The translations under genes were made by a program, and so were the position numbers. The notes beneath the pieces were generated by a model. It was given only the letters and a program-made list of their open reading frames with translations. It did no database searches and had not been told where the DNA came from. A DNA stretch of 64,000 bases. Origin: Nostoc sp. FACHB-280. GTDB lineage: Bacteria > Cyanobacteriota > Cyanobacteriia > Cyanobacteriales > Nostocaceae. Position 1 is the stretch's first letter. Every line of letters starts with the position of its first letter. Location: contig NZ_JACJSD010000016.1 of assembly GCF_014697615.1 (NCBI RefSeq), positions 1-64,000 on the forward strand, read 5' to 3'. This document shows, one piece after another, positions 26,405 to 36,507 of the stretch.

Positions 26405-26478
26405 TGACTTATGCACAAAGATTGGGTGTAAGGGTTTTGAATAAGTACACCCCTATACCCTCTCGCCCTTGTCAAGTC
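26405..26478. repeat. Relic of the 19540-type MITE-like element
   Basis: The stretch tgacttatgcacaaagattgggtgtaagggttttgaataagtacacccctataccc matches, in inverted orientation, the right half of the element at 19540-19681: aggacttacgcacg, agattgggtg, and the long gtgtaagggttttgaata core. The far end (cttgtcaagtc) is degenerate, so this is a shortened copy. Confidence 0.6.
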
Positions 26479-26531
26479 AAATTCATTTGATGTTTAGTTA
26501 ATGAATGCTGTGATTTTCTATTCCAAAAAAT

Positions 26532-27569
26532 ATGAATAATAACGCCGAACAGTTTGCTAGTGATAATTACTCTGGAATTTGTCCAGAAGCACTAGAGTAT
26601 ATGCTTCAAGCTAACCTTGGTAGTGCGCCGGCTTATGGGAATGATGAATGGACTCAAAAAGCGACTGACTATTTTCGGGAATTATTTGAAATTGATTGCG
26701 AGGTATTTTTTACCTTTAATGGCACAGCCGCTAATTCTTTATCTTTAGCAGCATTATGTCAGTCATATCATAGTGTAATTTGTCATGAAACAGCCCATAT
26801 AGAAACAGATGAATGTGGTGCGCCGGAGTTTGCTTCCAACGGTTCTAAACTGCTAATAGCTCCAGGAGAAAATGGCAAATTAACCGCACAAAGTATCGAA
26901 GCAATTGTTACTAAACGTACAGACATTCACTTCCCTAAACCTAAAGTCATTAGTATTACGCAATCAACAGAATTAGGCACAGTCTATACTATTGAAGAAC
27001 TTTGGCATATTAAAGAAGTTGCTCAGAAATATCAATTAAAAGTTCACATGGATGGCGCTCGCTTTGCTAATGCTGTTGCGGCGATGAATAAAAGCCCCGC
27101 AGAAATCACCTGGAAAAGTGGTGTAGATGTGTTGTGTTTTTGTGGGACAAAAAATGGTATGGCTTTGGGCGAAGCAATTATTTTCTTTAATCGAGCCTTA
27201 GCGGAAGATTTTGATTATCGTTGTAAACAAGCAGGACAGTTAGCTTCTAAAATGCGGTTTATTTCTGCACCTTGGTTGGGTTTACTCGAAACAGGTGCGT
27301 GGCTGAAAAATGCGCGACACGCTAACCAATGTGCAGAATATTTAGAAAATCAACTGTTACAAATAGATGGTGTAGAAATTATGTTTCCGAGGGAAGCTAA
27401 CGCTGTATTTGTTAAATTACCACAGCCAGTTATTCAAAAGTTGAAAGAGAAAAATTGGCAATTTTATACATTTATTGGTGTAGGTGGCGTGCGTTTTATG
27501 TGTTCTTGGAATACAACTCAAGCCAGAATGGATGAATTAATTAGAGATATTCAGGAAGTGATCGCCTAA
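26532..27569 (+). CDS. Low-specificity threonine aldolase-like PLP enzyme
   Basis: A 345-residue fold-type I PLP enzyme. Family features: 'FASDNYSGICPEALEYMLQAN', 'VFFTFNGTAANSLSLAAL' (phosphate-binding), 'HETAHIETDECGAPEF', 'VHMDGARFANAV' with the PLP-binding Asp, and the Schiff-base Lys at about 207 in 'FCGTKNGMALGE'. It likely splits L-threonine or allo-threonine into glycine and acetaldehyde; related beta-eliminating lyases cannot be excluded. No neighbours suggest a pathway. Confidence 0.85.
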   Translation: MNNNAEQFASDNYSGICPEALEYMLQANLGSAPAYGNDEWTQKATDYFRELFEIDCEVFFTFNGTAANSLSLAALCQSYHSVICHETAHIETDECGAPEFASNGSKLLIAPGENGKLTAQSIEAIVTKRTDIHFPKPKVISITQSTELGTVYTIEELWHIKEVAQKYQLKVHMDGARFANAVAAMNKSPAEITWKSGVDVLCFCGTKNGMALGEAIIFFNRALAEDFDYRCKQAGQLASKMRFISAPWLGLLETGAWLKNARHANQCAEYLENQLLQIDGVEIMFPREANAVFVKLPQPVIQKLKEKNWQFYTFIGVGGVRFMCSWNTTQARMDELIRDIQEVIA

Positions 27570-27835
27570 ACTACTCAAAGCCAAATTAATCACGAGAAAT
27601 ATAGGGAATTTAACGGCTAATACAGTATCATGATTAATCACTTTCAAGTTTACTACACCAGTTTATTTCAGACTTCAGACTTCAGCCTTTAGTCTTCTTA
27701 TACTATCCATTGACTTTTGACTATGGACTATTAACTCTTGATTATCAACTAGCTCTGATATGTCAAAATCAAGATAAATTAGTACACAAAGGTGAGCGAT
27801 CGCTTTCAAAGCTAGATAAAGGATTGACCTGAGCA

Positions 27836-28456
27836 ATGGCAGACGAAACCAATCACAATCAAGCGGGAGAAGTAGCTCCCAGCACTGTTGACAAACAAGC
27901 TCCGACTGTCGCCGAAGCAAAAGCCCCCAGCACCAGCGAACCAGTAGCCACAGATATACCTACTGCCAACACACCAGACCCCAAAGCAGCTAACCCAAAA
28001 GTTAACCCTAACGCTGCTAAACCAGCCGCCGATGGTGCAGAAAAACCAGCCGCCGCTAAAGCCGCCAAAAAAGAGAAAGCCCCAGCCGTTGAAGATAAGC
28101 CGTTTGCAGAGTTTATCCAGCAAGAATACATACCAGCTTTGCAAAAGGCGATCGCGGAGGAAGGCGTACAAGATTTACAATTAGCTTTTGCTAAACAAAA
28201 GCTGCCCATCGCTGGCTTACCTTCAGATGAAGAATACTGGCAAGTTATCGGCAGTTGGCAAAATGGTCAACGCCAATTTAACGTGTATTTTCCCGAAGAA
28301 GATATTCAAGGGAAAAAAGGATTTTCCTGCAACGAAGGCAAAAGACCCAGCACTCTTGAGTCATTCTTAATTGACGAACGCAAAACTACCCTTGACTTGT
28401 TGGTATTTGGTTTAGTGCGGCGTTTAAACAGTCAAAAATGGCTTGGCAGAAACTAG
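27836..28456 (+). CDS. DUF2996 family protein
   Basis: A 206-residue cyanobacterial protein. The N-terminal ~80 residues are Ala/Pro/Lys-rich and low in complexity (probably disordered). The folded C-terminal part reads 'FAEFIQQEYIPALQKAI', 'SDEEYWQVIGSWQNGQRQFNVYF', 'FSCNEGKRPSTLESFLIDERK' and 'LLVFGLVRRLNSQKW', which matches DUF2996. Function unknown. The start ATG is at 27836. A terminator hairpin follows at 28527. Confidence 0.82.
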   Translation: MADETNHNQAGEVAPSTVDKQAPTVAEAKAPSTSEPVATDIPTANTPDPKAANPKVNPNAAKPAADGAEKPAAAKAAKKEKAPAVEDKPFAEFIQQEYIPALQKAIAEEGVQDLQLAFAKQKLPIAGLPSDEEYWQVIGSWQNGQRQFNVYFPEEDIQGKKGFSCNEGKRPSTLESFLIDERKTTLDLLVFGLVRRLNSQKWLGRN

Positions 28457-28526
28457 ATATTGTACAAACATCCACTAAGTAAACTATTGTTACAAACCAA
28501 TACTTTGCTTTGGTAAAAAAATAATT

Positions 28527-28586
28527 GCTCAGGCAGGATGAGGAATACATCAATTTCAGCGTTTCTTCTACTCCCTGAGCTTTTTT
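28527..28586 (+). terminator. Terminator behind the DUF2996 gene
   Basis: Arms GCTCAGG and CCTGAGC separated by about 40 bases and followed by TTTTTT. The long loop makes it less certain than a compact hairpin. It is the main recognisable item in the 394-base gap 28457-28850; the rest is AT-rich with nothing recognised. Confidence 0.5.
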
Positions 28587-28850
28587 AATTAATCTTTTGC
28601 TACCAAAAATTTACGAGGGTTCATCTGTTTTAAATTATTTTTATATAGAAAAAATACAAAATTTAACCAGCAAATATCCTGTTTTGGACGTAGGATTAAT
28701 TCAAGCCTCAGTTCTCAAAAAAATCAGTTCTACAGAGTGATGTCAAATTAGCTAAATATCATATTTAGTTATCAAGATATAAAAATATGCACATTCATTA
28801 TTGTATAACTGATAGGCTAAATTCACTACGCTTACACAGGAGTTATTGAT

Positions 28851-29318
28851 ATGATTAAGATTTGGCAAAATTGGCTATGGAAATTATTTATCGTAGTTAC
28901 GTTATCTATAACTATGCTTGTTCCAGGAGATAATGCTTTAGCTTTAATGACAAAACAAGTGGGTATTATATCCAAAATTGGTATGCAACAACCTATAGTG
29001 TTGGCACTTCCTACAAGTAGTTACTTGCGATTAAAAACTATCAAGAATTCTAGTACTCAAACTGGTAAAGTATATATCAATGTTCAAGAAACTGGACAAA
29101 CTGTTGGGCCAATAGCAATTGCTCCAGGACAAGAATTACCAGTTAATCTTAATGCCTGTTTTAGTAATATAGCAACAATAAAATTTGTTGAAGCTACGAC
29201 AAAATACCAAGGGCAGAAAACAGTCTCTGTTGCTAATTCTATAATTCCACCTTTGCCACCACTTGATTATGGAGCTTACAGGATGAATTATGAACTTGAT
29301 ATAGTAGGCTGCCCATAA
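28851..29318 (+). CDS. Secreted hypothetical protein
   Basis: A 155-residue protein with a Sec signal peptide (WKLFIVVTLSITMLVPGDNALA). The mature part is beta-rich ('VLALPTSSYLRLKTIKNSS', 'GKVYINVQETGQTVGPIAIA') with two Cys residues (NACF and the C-terminal GCP) that could form a disulfide. I do not recognise a family. It is 285 bases upstream of the TPS exoprotein gene on the same strand, but a hairpin between them suggests separate transcripts. It is likely periplasmic or extracellular. Confidence 0.65.
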   Translation: MIKIWQNWLWKLFIVVTLSITMLVPGDNALALMTKQVGIISKIGMQQPIVLALPTSSYLRLKTIKNSSTQTGKVYINVQETGQTVGPIAIAPGQELPVNLNACFSNIATIKFVEATTKYQGQKTVSVANSIIPPLPPLDYGAYRMNYELDIVGCP

Positions 29319-29435
29319 TTATATAAATTCCATATTTGAGTATATTGATGAAGCTGGGTAAGTATCATAACGAATTCTTCAAGAATAACCCAAGCAATAT
29401 CTAGCTCAGAAAAAATTCAATACAGTTCAGTAAAT

Positions 29436-29466
29436 GTAGCCGTTACCTTAGAAGGTGCGGCTATTT
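29436..29466 (+). terminator. Hairpin behind the secreted hypothetical gene
   Basis: Arms TAGCCG and CGGCTA with an inner ACCTT / AGGT stem, followed by a short TTTG. It probably ends the transcript of the 28851 gene. Confidence 0.5.
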
Positions 29467-29603
29467 GAACAATGTTTGCAATTTTGCAATTTATTATGCT
29501 ATGAGCTTTTGCCGATCAGTTTCTGGAAACAAGATTAAGCAAATGGTTACAAAAAATTTATAATTATGTTCAGCTTAAATAATTATCTTAGACACCAATA
29601 ATT

Positions 29604-32444
29604 ATGAAAAATTACATATATAAATCTTGCATCATTAGTGCCACAATCTGGTGCTGTCTTATTTTTATGGACTTATCCCAAGCTCAGATTGTTACTGATA
29701 CAAGCTTACCTAAAAATTCTGCTGTTGCACCTCTAGATAGTATGAATCGATGGAAGATTACAGAGGGTACTGTAGCAGGTAATAACCTTTTCCATAGTTT
29801 TCAGCAATTTAGCATTCCTGAGATGCACATAGCAGATTTTGTTAATCCTAGTGCAAATATTCAAAATATTTTAGTGCGGGTAACTGGTGGTAGCCGTTCT
29901 GATATTTTCGGAACTCTCAAAACTTCTGGAGTTGGTAGTCCAAACTTATTTTTGCTTAATCCTAATGGAATATTATTTGGCCCTAATGCTAGTTTAAATG
30001 TTGGTGGCTCATTTGTCGCTACCACAGCAAATGCGATCGCATTTGGTAATCAAGGTTTATTTAGTGCTTCTGTGCCAAATAATCCAGCATTACTCACCGT
30101 TAATCCCTCAGCTTTTTTATTCAATCAAATTAATAATTCTTCTATTACTAACAAACAGGCAAATCTTTCAGTTGAGCATGGTCAAAGCTTATTGTTATTA
30201 GGTGGGAATATCTATATAGATGGCGGAAGTTTATCTGCTCCAGGTGGAAGAATTGAATTAGGAGCAGTAGCAGGACAAGGAACTGTAGGATTAAATATCA
30301 ATAATCATAATTTCAGTTTGGCCTATCCCCAAAACTTAGCACGAGGTGATATTTCGATTATTAATGGATCTGCCAGTGTAGAATCTAATGGTGGCAGTAG
30401 TTTGACTATCAACGCCAGAAATTTAGAAATAGCGGGAAGTCAGCTAACAAATGGTATTGTCGATGATGGAACGCAGGCGGGAGATATTACCCTGAATGCA
30501 ACGGAAAGAATAAGTATTACGCAGAATAGTACCATTAGCAATAATCTTGGAGAACTTTTTCTTTCAGCTGTCGGCAATACTGGTGGTATTTATATCAATA
30601 CTAAGTCATTTTCCTTAAGTGATAGTTTTATTAGAAGTGATATTGGAGCATTTTTATCTTCAGCGATAGGTAATACAAAGGGAGTTCATATTCAGGCAGA
30701 GTCGCTGTCACTTAATAACAGTACTATTAGTAGTGATGTTAATGATGGTTCAAGAGGCAACACAGGCGGTATTAACATTGCGGCTGATTCGGTTTATATA
30801 AATAGCAACCTATCAAATAGCCCGACTGGATTAAGTGCTATCACTTCAGGACTTGGAACTACAAATGGAGTATTTATAAAATTAAACAATTCTCTTGTAT
30901 TAAATAATAGTTTCATTAACACGCGTTCTAATAATAGTAGCACTGGTAATGCCAGCAATATTGATATCCAAGCTAGAGACATATTTTTAATTAATGGCTC
31001 TTCTTTGGACACATCTTCATCCAGTAATGGCTCTGCTGGTAATATAGTAATTAATACTCAAGGAATTTCTTTGGATAATAGAAGTTCGATTAGAAGTGAA
31101 ACCAATGGCATTGCTAACCCTGGATTAATTGATATCAAAGCGAGGACTTTAACTGTAGCGAATGGTGCTGCAATTTTATCCAGAACTACTGGTTCAAAAA
31201 ATGGAGGAAATATTCAAATTAATGCTTCTGAGTCAATCAAACTAATAGGATTTTCTCCAAATTCACAATCAGGATTATTGATTTCAGGCTTATTTACTAG
31301 CACTGAGAATGAAAGGGGTCTAACAGCATCTGGAAATGCAGGAAGTATTGATATTAAAACTAGGAGTTTGCAGGTAACAGATGGAGCAGTAATCAGCGCC
31401 CGTAGTAGAAGTATTGGTAACGGAGGTAACATTAATATTGTTGCTAACACCGTTGATTTAGCTGGTGGTGGTCAAATTTTGACTAGTGCTTTCAATAGTG
31501 GGAATGCAGGTAACATTACCATCGAAGCAAAAAACAGAGTGAGCATTAGTGGTAGTGACCCAACGTTTGCAGCGCGTGTGAAACAATTTGGGAGTGAATC
31601 AGTTGATAATGATGGTGCTAACAGTGGTTTGTTTGCTCGTGTGCGCGGAACTGAACGCGCCAATGCTGGCAATATCACAGTTAATGCTCGTTCTTTACGG
31701 CTGAATAATCAGGGAACAATTACAACAGGGACAACTGCTGGTGAAGGGGGAAATATTAATCTCAATGTGAGAGATGTTGTGCTGCTGCGAAAGAATAGTA
31801 GTATTTCTGCCAATGCTGGTGTGGCGAATGCAGGGGGTAATGGCGGAAACATCAATATCAACACCAAATTTTTAATTGCTATTCCTGGTGAAAATAGCGA
31901 TATTAGCGCCAATGCTTTTAATGGTAGGGGTGGAAGAGTAGATATTACCGCACAAAGCATTTTTGGGATTGCGTCACGCTTCCGAGATACGCAATTTAGC
32001 GATATTACTGCTAGTTCTCAACTGGGGATCAATGGAGATGTAACTATTAATACACTACAAGTTGATCCGATTCAGGGGTTAAGTGAATTATCTACTAGTG
32101 TTGTTGACAGTTCAACGTTACTCGCTGCTGATTGTTCAAAAGAAGATGAAAATAACAACAGTCAATTTGTGGTGACAGGACGTGGTGGTTTACCAGCTAA
32201 CCCTTATGAACTTTTGGGTGGAGATGTGCTGTGGTCAGATACTCGGACACGAGAAGTGACAGCTAGGCGAAATCAACCCACAAATATTAAATTACCTGCT
32301 ATGGAAAAAACTGTGGCGATCGCACCTGCTAATGGTTGGCGTTTCAATGGTGCGGGTGAAGTTACCCTGATTTCTCGCGTATCTGGGGCTGAAGAAAATC
32401 TTTTAAAGTCCAATCCTTATGCTTGTCCAAAGCAAGAACGATGA
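29604..32444 (+). CDS. TPS-secreted filamentous haemagglutinin-like exoprotein
   Basis: A 946-residue surface protein. It has a signal peptide (to about DLSQAQ), then the TPS N-terminal domain (~30-280) with 'GGSRSDIFGTL', 'NLFLLNPNGILFGPNASLNVGG' and 'FVATTANAI'. The middle is a right-handed beta-helix of repeated short units such as 'GNAGNI', 'GGNINI', 'SGNAGNITIEA'. The C-terminus has the 'FVVTGRGGLPANPYELL' motif seen at the end of many cyanobacterial members. Such proteins are exported through a TpsB/Omp85 pore and act in adhesion or surface layers. No TpsB partner gene is in the window. The start is the ATG at 29604. Confidence 0.88.
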   Translation: MKNYIYKSCIISATIWCCLIFMDLSQAQIVTDTSLPKNSAVAPLDSMNRWKITEGTVAGNNLFHSFQQFSIPEMHIADFVNPSANIQNILVRVTGGSRSDIFGTLKTSGVGSPNLFLLNPNGILFGPNASLNVGGSFVATTANAIAFGNQGLFSASVPNNPALLTVNPSAFLFNQINNSSITNKQANLSVEHGQSLLLLGGNIYIDGGSLSAPGGRIELGAVAGQGTVGLNINNHNFSLAYPQNLARGDISIINGSASVESNGGSSLTINARNLEIAGSQLTNGIVDDGTQAGDITLNATERISITQNSTISNNLGELFLSAVGNTGGIYINTKSFSLSDSFIRSDIGAFLSSAIGNTKGVHIQAESLSLNNSTISSDVNDGSRGNTGGINIAADSVYINSNLSNSPTGLSAITSGLGTTNGVFIKLNNSLVLNNSFINTRSNNSSTGNASNIDIQARDIFLINGSSLDTSSSSNGSAGNIVINTQGISLDNRSSIRSETNGIANPGLIDIKARTLTVANGAAILSRTTGSKNGGNIQINASESIKLIGFSPNSQSGLLISGLFTSTENERGLTASGNAGSIDIKTRSLQVTDGAVISARSRSIGNGGNINIVANTVDLAGGGQILTSAFNSGNAGNITIEAKNRVSISGSDPTFAARVKQFGSESVDNDGANSGLFARVRGTERANAGNITVNARSLRLNNQGTITTGTTAGEGGNINLNVRDVVLLRKNSSISANAGVANAGGNGGNININTKFLIAIPGENSDISANAFNGRGGRVDITAQSIFGIASRFRDTQFSDITASSQLGINGDVTINTLQVDPIQGLSELSTSVVDSSTLLAADCSKEDENNNSQFVVTGRGGLPANPYELLGGDVLWSDTRTREVTARRNQPTNIKLPAMEKTVAIAPANGWRFNGAGEVTLISRVSGAEENLLKSNPYACPKQER

Positions 32445-32599
32445 AATAACTGCCAATTGTTCAGAGTCGCTTTTAAAAAGCTTGGAGGATTTATGTAGAG
32501 TTGTTGCAACTCTTAACGTTTCACATACCAGTTTTCCTCTACACCTTGGTAGACTGAATTTTATACAAATTAATTATTGTCCTTTGCTGCGCCCAATGA

Positions 32600-32660
32600 A
32601 AGTATTACTATTGACTTTCAGGTTAAGCAGTCTAAACTGCGGAACCCGAAGGGCGTAATC
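32600..32660. repeat. Fragment of a small dispersed repeat
   Basis: The segment gcagtctaaactgcggaacccgaagggcg contains the GAACCCGAAGGG motif also present, as gaacctgaaggg, in the 56-bp insertion at 46775-46830, and a small hairpin (GCAGT / ACTGC). It is probably a copy or fragment of a Nostoc-type small dispersed repeat in the leader of acsF. Confidence 0.45.
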
Positions 32661-32692
32661 AAGATAATAAAGACACTCGTGGCAATCAAGAC

Positions 32693-33769
32693 ATGGTAGA
32701 TTCCCTCAAAAAACCAGGCTTTGAAGAAATACGGCCAGGGATTAAAGTCCCGGCAAAAGAAACCTTATTAACACCACGGTTTTATACTACCGATTTTGAT
32801 GAGATGGCGCGGATGGACATCTCTGTAAACGAAGATGAGTTAATCGCCATCTTAGAAGAGTTCCGCGCTGACTATAACCGCCATCACTTCGTTCGGGATG
32901 CCGAGTTTGAACAATCCTGGGATCATATCGACGGGGAAACTCGCCAGTTGTTCATTGAATTTCTAGAGCGTTCTTGTACAGCAGAATTTTCTGGCTTCTT
33001 GCTGTACAAAGAATTAGGCCGTCGCTTAAAAGATAAAAGCCCCGTCCTAGCAGAGTGTTTCAACCTGATGTCACGGGATGAAGCACGTCACGCTGGCTTT
33101 TTGAACAAAGCGATGTCAGACTTTAATTTGTCTCTTGACTTAGGGTTTTTGACCAAGAGCCGCAATTATACCTTCTTTAAACCAAAATTCATTTTCTACG
33201 CCACTTACCTTTCTGAAAAAATCGGTTATTGGCGTTATATCACCATTTACCGCCATCTAGAATCGCATCCCGAAGACAGAATTTATCCAATTTTCCGGTT
33301 CTTTGAAAACTGGTGTCAAGACGAAAACCGTCACGGTGATTTCTTTGATGCCATTATGAGAGCGCAGCCACAAATGCTGAACGACTGGAAAGCCAAACTG
33401 TGGAGTCGCTTTTTCTTGTTGTCTGTATTTGTGACAATGTATCTCAATGATTTACAGCGCAAAGACTTTTACGCTTCCATTGGTTTAGATGCACGGGACT
33501 ATGATATCTACGTCATCAAGAAAACCAATGAAACCGCAGGTAGAGTCTTCCCGGTAATGTTGGATGTGGAAAATCCAGAGTTTTACGATCGCCTAGATTT
33601 ATGTGTTCAGAATAACGAAAAATTGAGCGCGATCGCTAACTCCAAAACACCTAAATTCTTACAATTCTTCCAGAAGTTGCCATTATACATCTCCAATGGT
33701 TGGCAGTTCTTGAAGTTGTACTTAATGAAGCCTATTGATGCTGCTTCGGCTCATGGTATGGCACGCTAG
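32693..33769 (+). CDS. acsF: Mg-protoporphyrin IX monomethyl ester oxidative cyclase
   Basis: A 358-residue diiron enzyme. The sequence fits AcsF throughout: '[18 protein letters not shown]', '[11 protein letters not shown]', '[19 protein letters not shown]' and two iron-binding motifs DEARH (129-133) and DENRH (210-214). It uses oxygen to build the fifth ring of chlorophyll, giving protochlorophyllide; with ferredoxin and a small partner (Ycf54) it works near the thylakoid membrane. The upstream 250 bases contain a small repeat fragment. A strong terminator follows, so the gene is monocistronic. Confidence 0.95.
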   Translation: MVDSLKKPGFEEIRPGIKVPAKETLLTPRFYTTDFDEMARMDISVNEDELIAILEEFRADYNRHHFVRDAEFEQSWDHIDGETRQLFIEFLERSCTAEFSGFLLYKELGRRLKDKSPVLAECFNLMSRDEARHAGFLNKAMSDFNLSLDLGFLTKSRNYTFFKPKFIFYATYLSEKIGYWRYITIYRHLESHPEDRIYPIFRFFENWCQDENRHGDFFDAIMRAQPQMLNDWKAKLWSRFFLLSVFVTMYLNDLQRKDFYASIGLDARDYDIYVIKKTNETAGRVFPVMLDVENPEFYDRLDLCVQNNEKLSAIANSKTPKFLQFFQKLPLYISNGWQFLKLYLMKPIDAASAHGMAR

Positions 33770-33790
33770 ATTTACTGGATAATTTGATGG

Positions 33791-33824
33791 GCATGGTATT
33801 AGTTAATTAATACCATGCTTTTTT
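33791..33824 (+). terminator. acsF terminator
   Basis: Perfect 11-bp inverted repeat GCATGGTATTA / TAATACCATGC with a 6-base loop and TTTTTT directly behind it. Confidence 0.9.
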
Positions 33825-33867
33825 ATGTTTCATGCTTAAGGTATTCCAAAATTCCAAAAAATAAATA

Positions 33868-33900
33868 TCTACCTTGTCCTCCTTGTCTTCCTTGTCATCT
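33868..33900. repeat. Short tandem repeat CTTGTCYTC type
   Basis: Three near-identical 9-base units (cttgtcctc, cttgtcttc, cttgtcatc) between the acsF terminator and the end of the STAND gene. On the complementary strand this reads gacaaggag units, and a related gacaaggt array is at 62839-62887. Confidence 0.55.
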
Positions 33901-36282
33901 TTATCTATTCTCAACAGACAACCTTTTATCTATCTTCTCAACTTGCTTTGGCGCTTGGATTTCTGTAAATAACTGAATTGCTTGCTGAAAATACCTTTGG
34001 CTGACTTCAGTCTTGGCGAGTTGTTGATAAGTTAAACCTAACTGAAAATACGCTTCTGCTAAGTCACATTTAGCGCCTATTTGCTCTAAGAGTTCGATGG
34101 CTTCTGTATGATGCACAAGGGCTAATTGATAATCTGTTTGTTGGCGATTAATTTCTGCTAAACTGTTTAATGTTTTTGCTTTGACTTGCATATAATGACC
34201 TGCTTCGGCAAAGGTCAACGCTTGCTGGAAAATTTGGTTGGCTTGAGATAAATTACCTAAATTGAGATATGTTTGCCCTAAAATTTGGATGAAATAAGCA
34301 AATCTTCCTGTCTTGAGTAATTTTTCATTGGCAATATTTTCATAAGCTGCATTTGCTAATTCATCAGCCGCATTACAAAATCCTAAATAGGAATTAACTA
34401 ATGCTAAACATACAGAGGCTTTTTCTGCCCAGCGATGATGTGCTGTATTTTGCGCTAGATAAATTACTTGTTGAAATAACTTGAGGGCTGATTCTAGTTC
34501 CCATAAGTCTATTTTGTAAAGACCAATGCTTAACAGTGAATCGACTTCTAACATTCGTAGATAATAGACTTGATGTTTATTCTCTAACTGCGGTACAAGT
34601 GATTTTAGTGCTTGTTTGGCTAAATTGATAGTTTTTTCTTGACAGGCGATCGCTTGATTGATTTTCCCATTTATCCAATATAAATCACCCAAAATATTGT
34701 ATAATTCAATAATATTTTCTTCTGATTCAACATTATTAATTACTTGATTAATTGCCGTCAAAATAGGCTGAATTAATCCCATCCGATATAACGTACTCCC
34801 CAGAGGTAAAAACTGTTGCCATTGATTATTGCGACTTTTGAGAATAACTTTACCAGCTAACTCAAACTCATAAATTTCGATGTAATGATAGTATGCCTCT
34901 AAAGCTTGTAAAGCATCTTGAAATGTAGCGATTTGTGTAACACTAGCTGTCCAAAATTCGGCGGCTTTGTGATTTGTAATTTCCCACTCATCACTAGTGC
35001 GTAACCGGGCGATCGCTTCGGCGCGAATTACCGGGTGTAACCAATATTCACCTTGATTGCACTCTATTAACGAGCGATTTCTTAAAGAAGCAATAATTTG
35101 ACGATGTTCAGTTGGGGGAACATCCCAAAGTAAACAAAACAGTCCTGAAGATGGAATCGTGGGTATATCTTGGTAGCGATAACAACCCAAACGACACAAC
35201 AAACGATAAGCTTGAGCATCAAGAACTTGTAAACGATTAATTTGACTAACGGCTAAATTTTTTAAATCGGTGGCGGCTAAAGGATCATCATGATTTGCTT
35301 GCCAATATAAACTCATATCACCGCCAAAATCCTCCTGCATTGCACCGCACAAAATACCCATAGCTTTGGCATTCCCGCCGTAAGTATGATGTATTTGTTG
35401 CAAGGTAGAAAGATTAATCGTTAACCCACGGTTGCTAAAAAACTTTAACCAGGTGCTTTGATCTAACCCAGGAAGACGATAATGATGTATATTCAACCCT
35501 GGTTCGCACAAGCGATCGCGGCTAGTAATTAAGGTGACAGATTGTACCCGCACATCAGCCAAAACCCGCAATAGTTCTAAATAGCTGCGGTGAGGTGTAA
35601 TTAACTTTCCCTGCTGATCTAATGCGGGTTCTAAATTATCAATTAAAATTCCAATGCGCCGATTATGCAGTTGGCGCTTCAGTCTTCCTAACGTTACGCC
35701 AAACTCTATCCCTGGTTCTTCCCCAAAGTCTTGTTTTAACCATTCCTCTACCACCCGTTCCGCAGCAGTGATATTTTGGCTTTCCTTCGCCATTAATAAT
35801 TCTAAAACCAAGTCAAAACCCTGGGTTTGTAGATATTGCTGGGCGAGAGTCGTTTTACCTAAACCTCCCTCACCTTGGATGACAATTATTTTCGCGCCTT
35901 GGTTTACCAGAGTATTCAAATGAGCGATCGCATCTTGTCGCCCAATAAAATTAGTATCTTCTAATCTGGGGACAGTTTGTGGCAGTGATGACTCATTAAT
36001 CAACCCTGATATTGCAGAAGTTTTTCTCAGAACTCGTTCCAAAGTAGCGCGACAATTACTTTTAGTAATCTTCTGTCGCAACACCTGAGACAGCAACTTC
36101 CATAACTGTGAGCCAACATCCTTAACATGTCCTTCCGTACAGCCGTAAGCATGGGCAATATCTAAATATTTTCTACCCAACCAAACCTGCTGAAGAATAA
36201 CTTTTTGCAATTCGCTCAACCGTTCCCCAGTTTGAGCAGGAATAATGGTTTCTAACCATGCTAATGCTGCTTCAGCGTTCAT
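33901..36282 (-). CDS. HTH-STAND (NB-ARC-type) ATPase with TPR-like repeats
   Basis: A 793-residue cytosolic protein. Residues ~22-70 hold an HTH-like domain ('LSELQKVILQQVWLGRKYLD', 'AYGCTEGHVKDVGSQLW') resembling the N-terminal domain of cyanobacterial vWA-MoxR-associated (VMAP-type) and NB-ARC proteins. The STAND ATPase follows with Walker A GEGGLGKT (137-144), Walker B 'RIGILIDNLEPAL' and sensor 'TLITSRDRL'. The C-terminal ~300 residues are helical TPR-like repeats ('AYFQLGLTYQQLAKTEVSQRYFQQAI'). STAND proteins oligomerise when the repeat domain detects a trigger. No effector domain is visible, so its output may be the neighbouring proteases. It is last in a run of four minus-strand genes, 225 bases behind the papain-like gene. 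Association with the system is inferred from position and type. Confidence 0.82.
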   Translation of the reverse strand: MNAEAALAWLETIIPAQTGERLSELQKVILQQVWLGRKYLDIAHAYGCTEGHVKDVGSQLWKLLSQVLRQKITKSNCRATLERVLRKTSAISGLINESSLPQTVPRLEDTNFIGRQDAIAHLNTLVNQGAKIIVIQGEGGLGKTTLAQQYLQTQGFDLVLELLMAKESQNITAAERVVEEWLKQDFGEEPGIEFGVTLGRLKRQLHNRRIGILIDNLEPALDQQGKLITPHRSYLELLRVLADVRVQSVTLITSRDRLCEPGLNIHHYRLPGLDQSTWLKFFSNRGLTINLSTLQQIHHTYGGNAKAMGILCGAMQEDFGGDMSLYWQANHDDPLAATDLKNLAVSQINRLQVLDAQAYRLLCRLGCYRYQDIPTIPSSGLFCLLWDVPPTEHRQIIASLRNRSLIECNQGEYWLHPVIRAEAIARLRTSDEWEITNHKAAEFWTASVTQIATFQDALQALEAYYHYIEIYEFELAGKVILKSRNNQWQQFLPLGSTLYRMGLIQPILTAINQVINNVESEENIIELYNILGDLYWINGKINQAIACQEKTINLAKQALKSLVPQLENKHQVYYLRMLEVDSLLSIGLYKIDLWELESALKLFQQVIYLAQNTAHHRWAEKASVCLALVNSYLGFCNAADELANAAYENIANEKLLKTGRFAYFIQILGQTYLNLGNLSQANQIFQQALTFAEAGHYMQVKAKTLNSLAEINRQQTDYQLALVHHTEAIELLEQIGAKCDLAEAYFQLGLTYQQLAKTEVSQRYFQQAIQLFTEIQAPKQVEKIDKRLSVENR

Positions 36283-36507
36283 TATGTAACGATGAGGGTA
36301 GTTAGATTCTAGAACTATAGATTACTCTACAATTCCCCCACCTCATTTTTCCGATAAGATTCGATAAATCCCAATACTTCTCGGTTAAGAATTAAGCAGT
36401 ATTGAGAATAAAAAAAGTGAGTGGTTGATGTTTAGTACCCGCTCCTGAGTGGATTGGTTTTCTTGACAGAAACTTAGAACGAGGTTTTTTGACTACTGTG
36501 GGATTTG

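Noticed and set aside
27812-28209. Gly/Ala/Phe-rich frames on the minus strand
   Set aside because: They are shadows of the low-complexity N-terminus of the DUF2996 gene.
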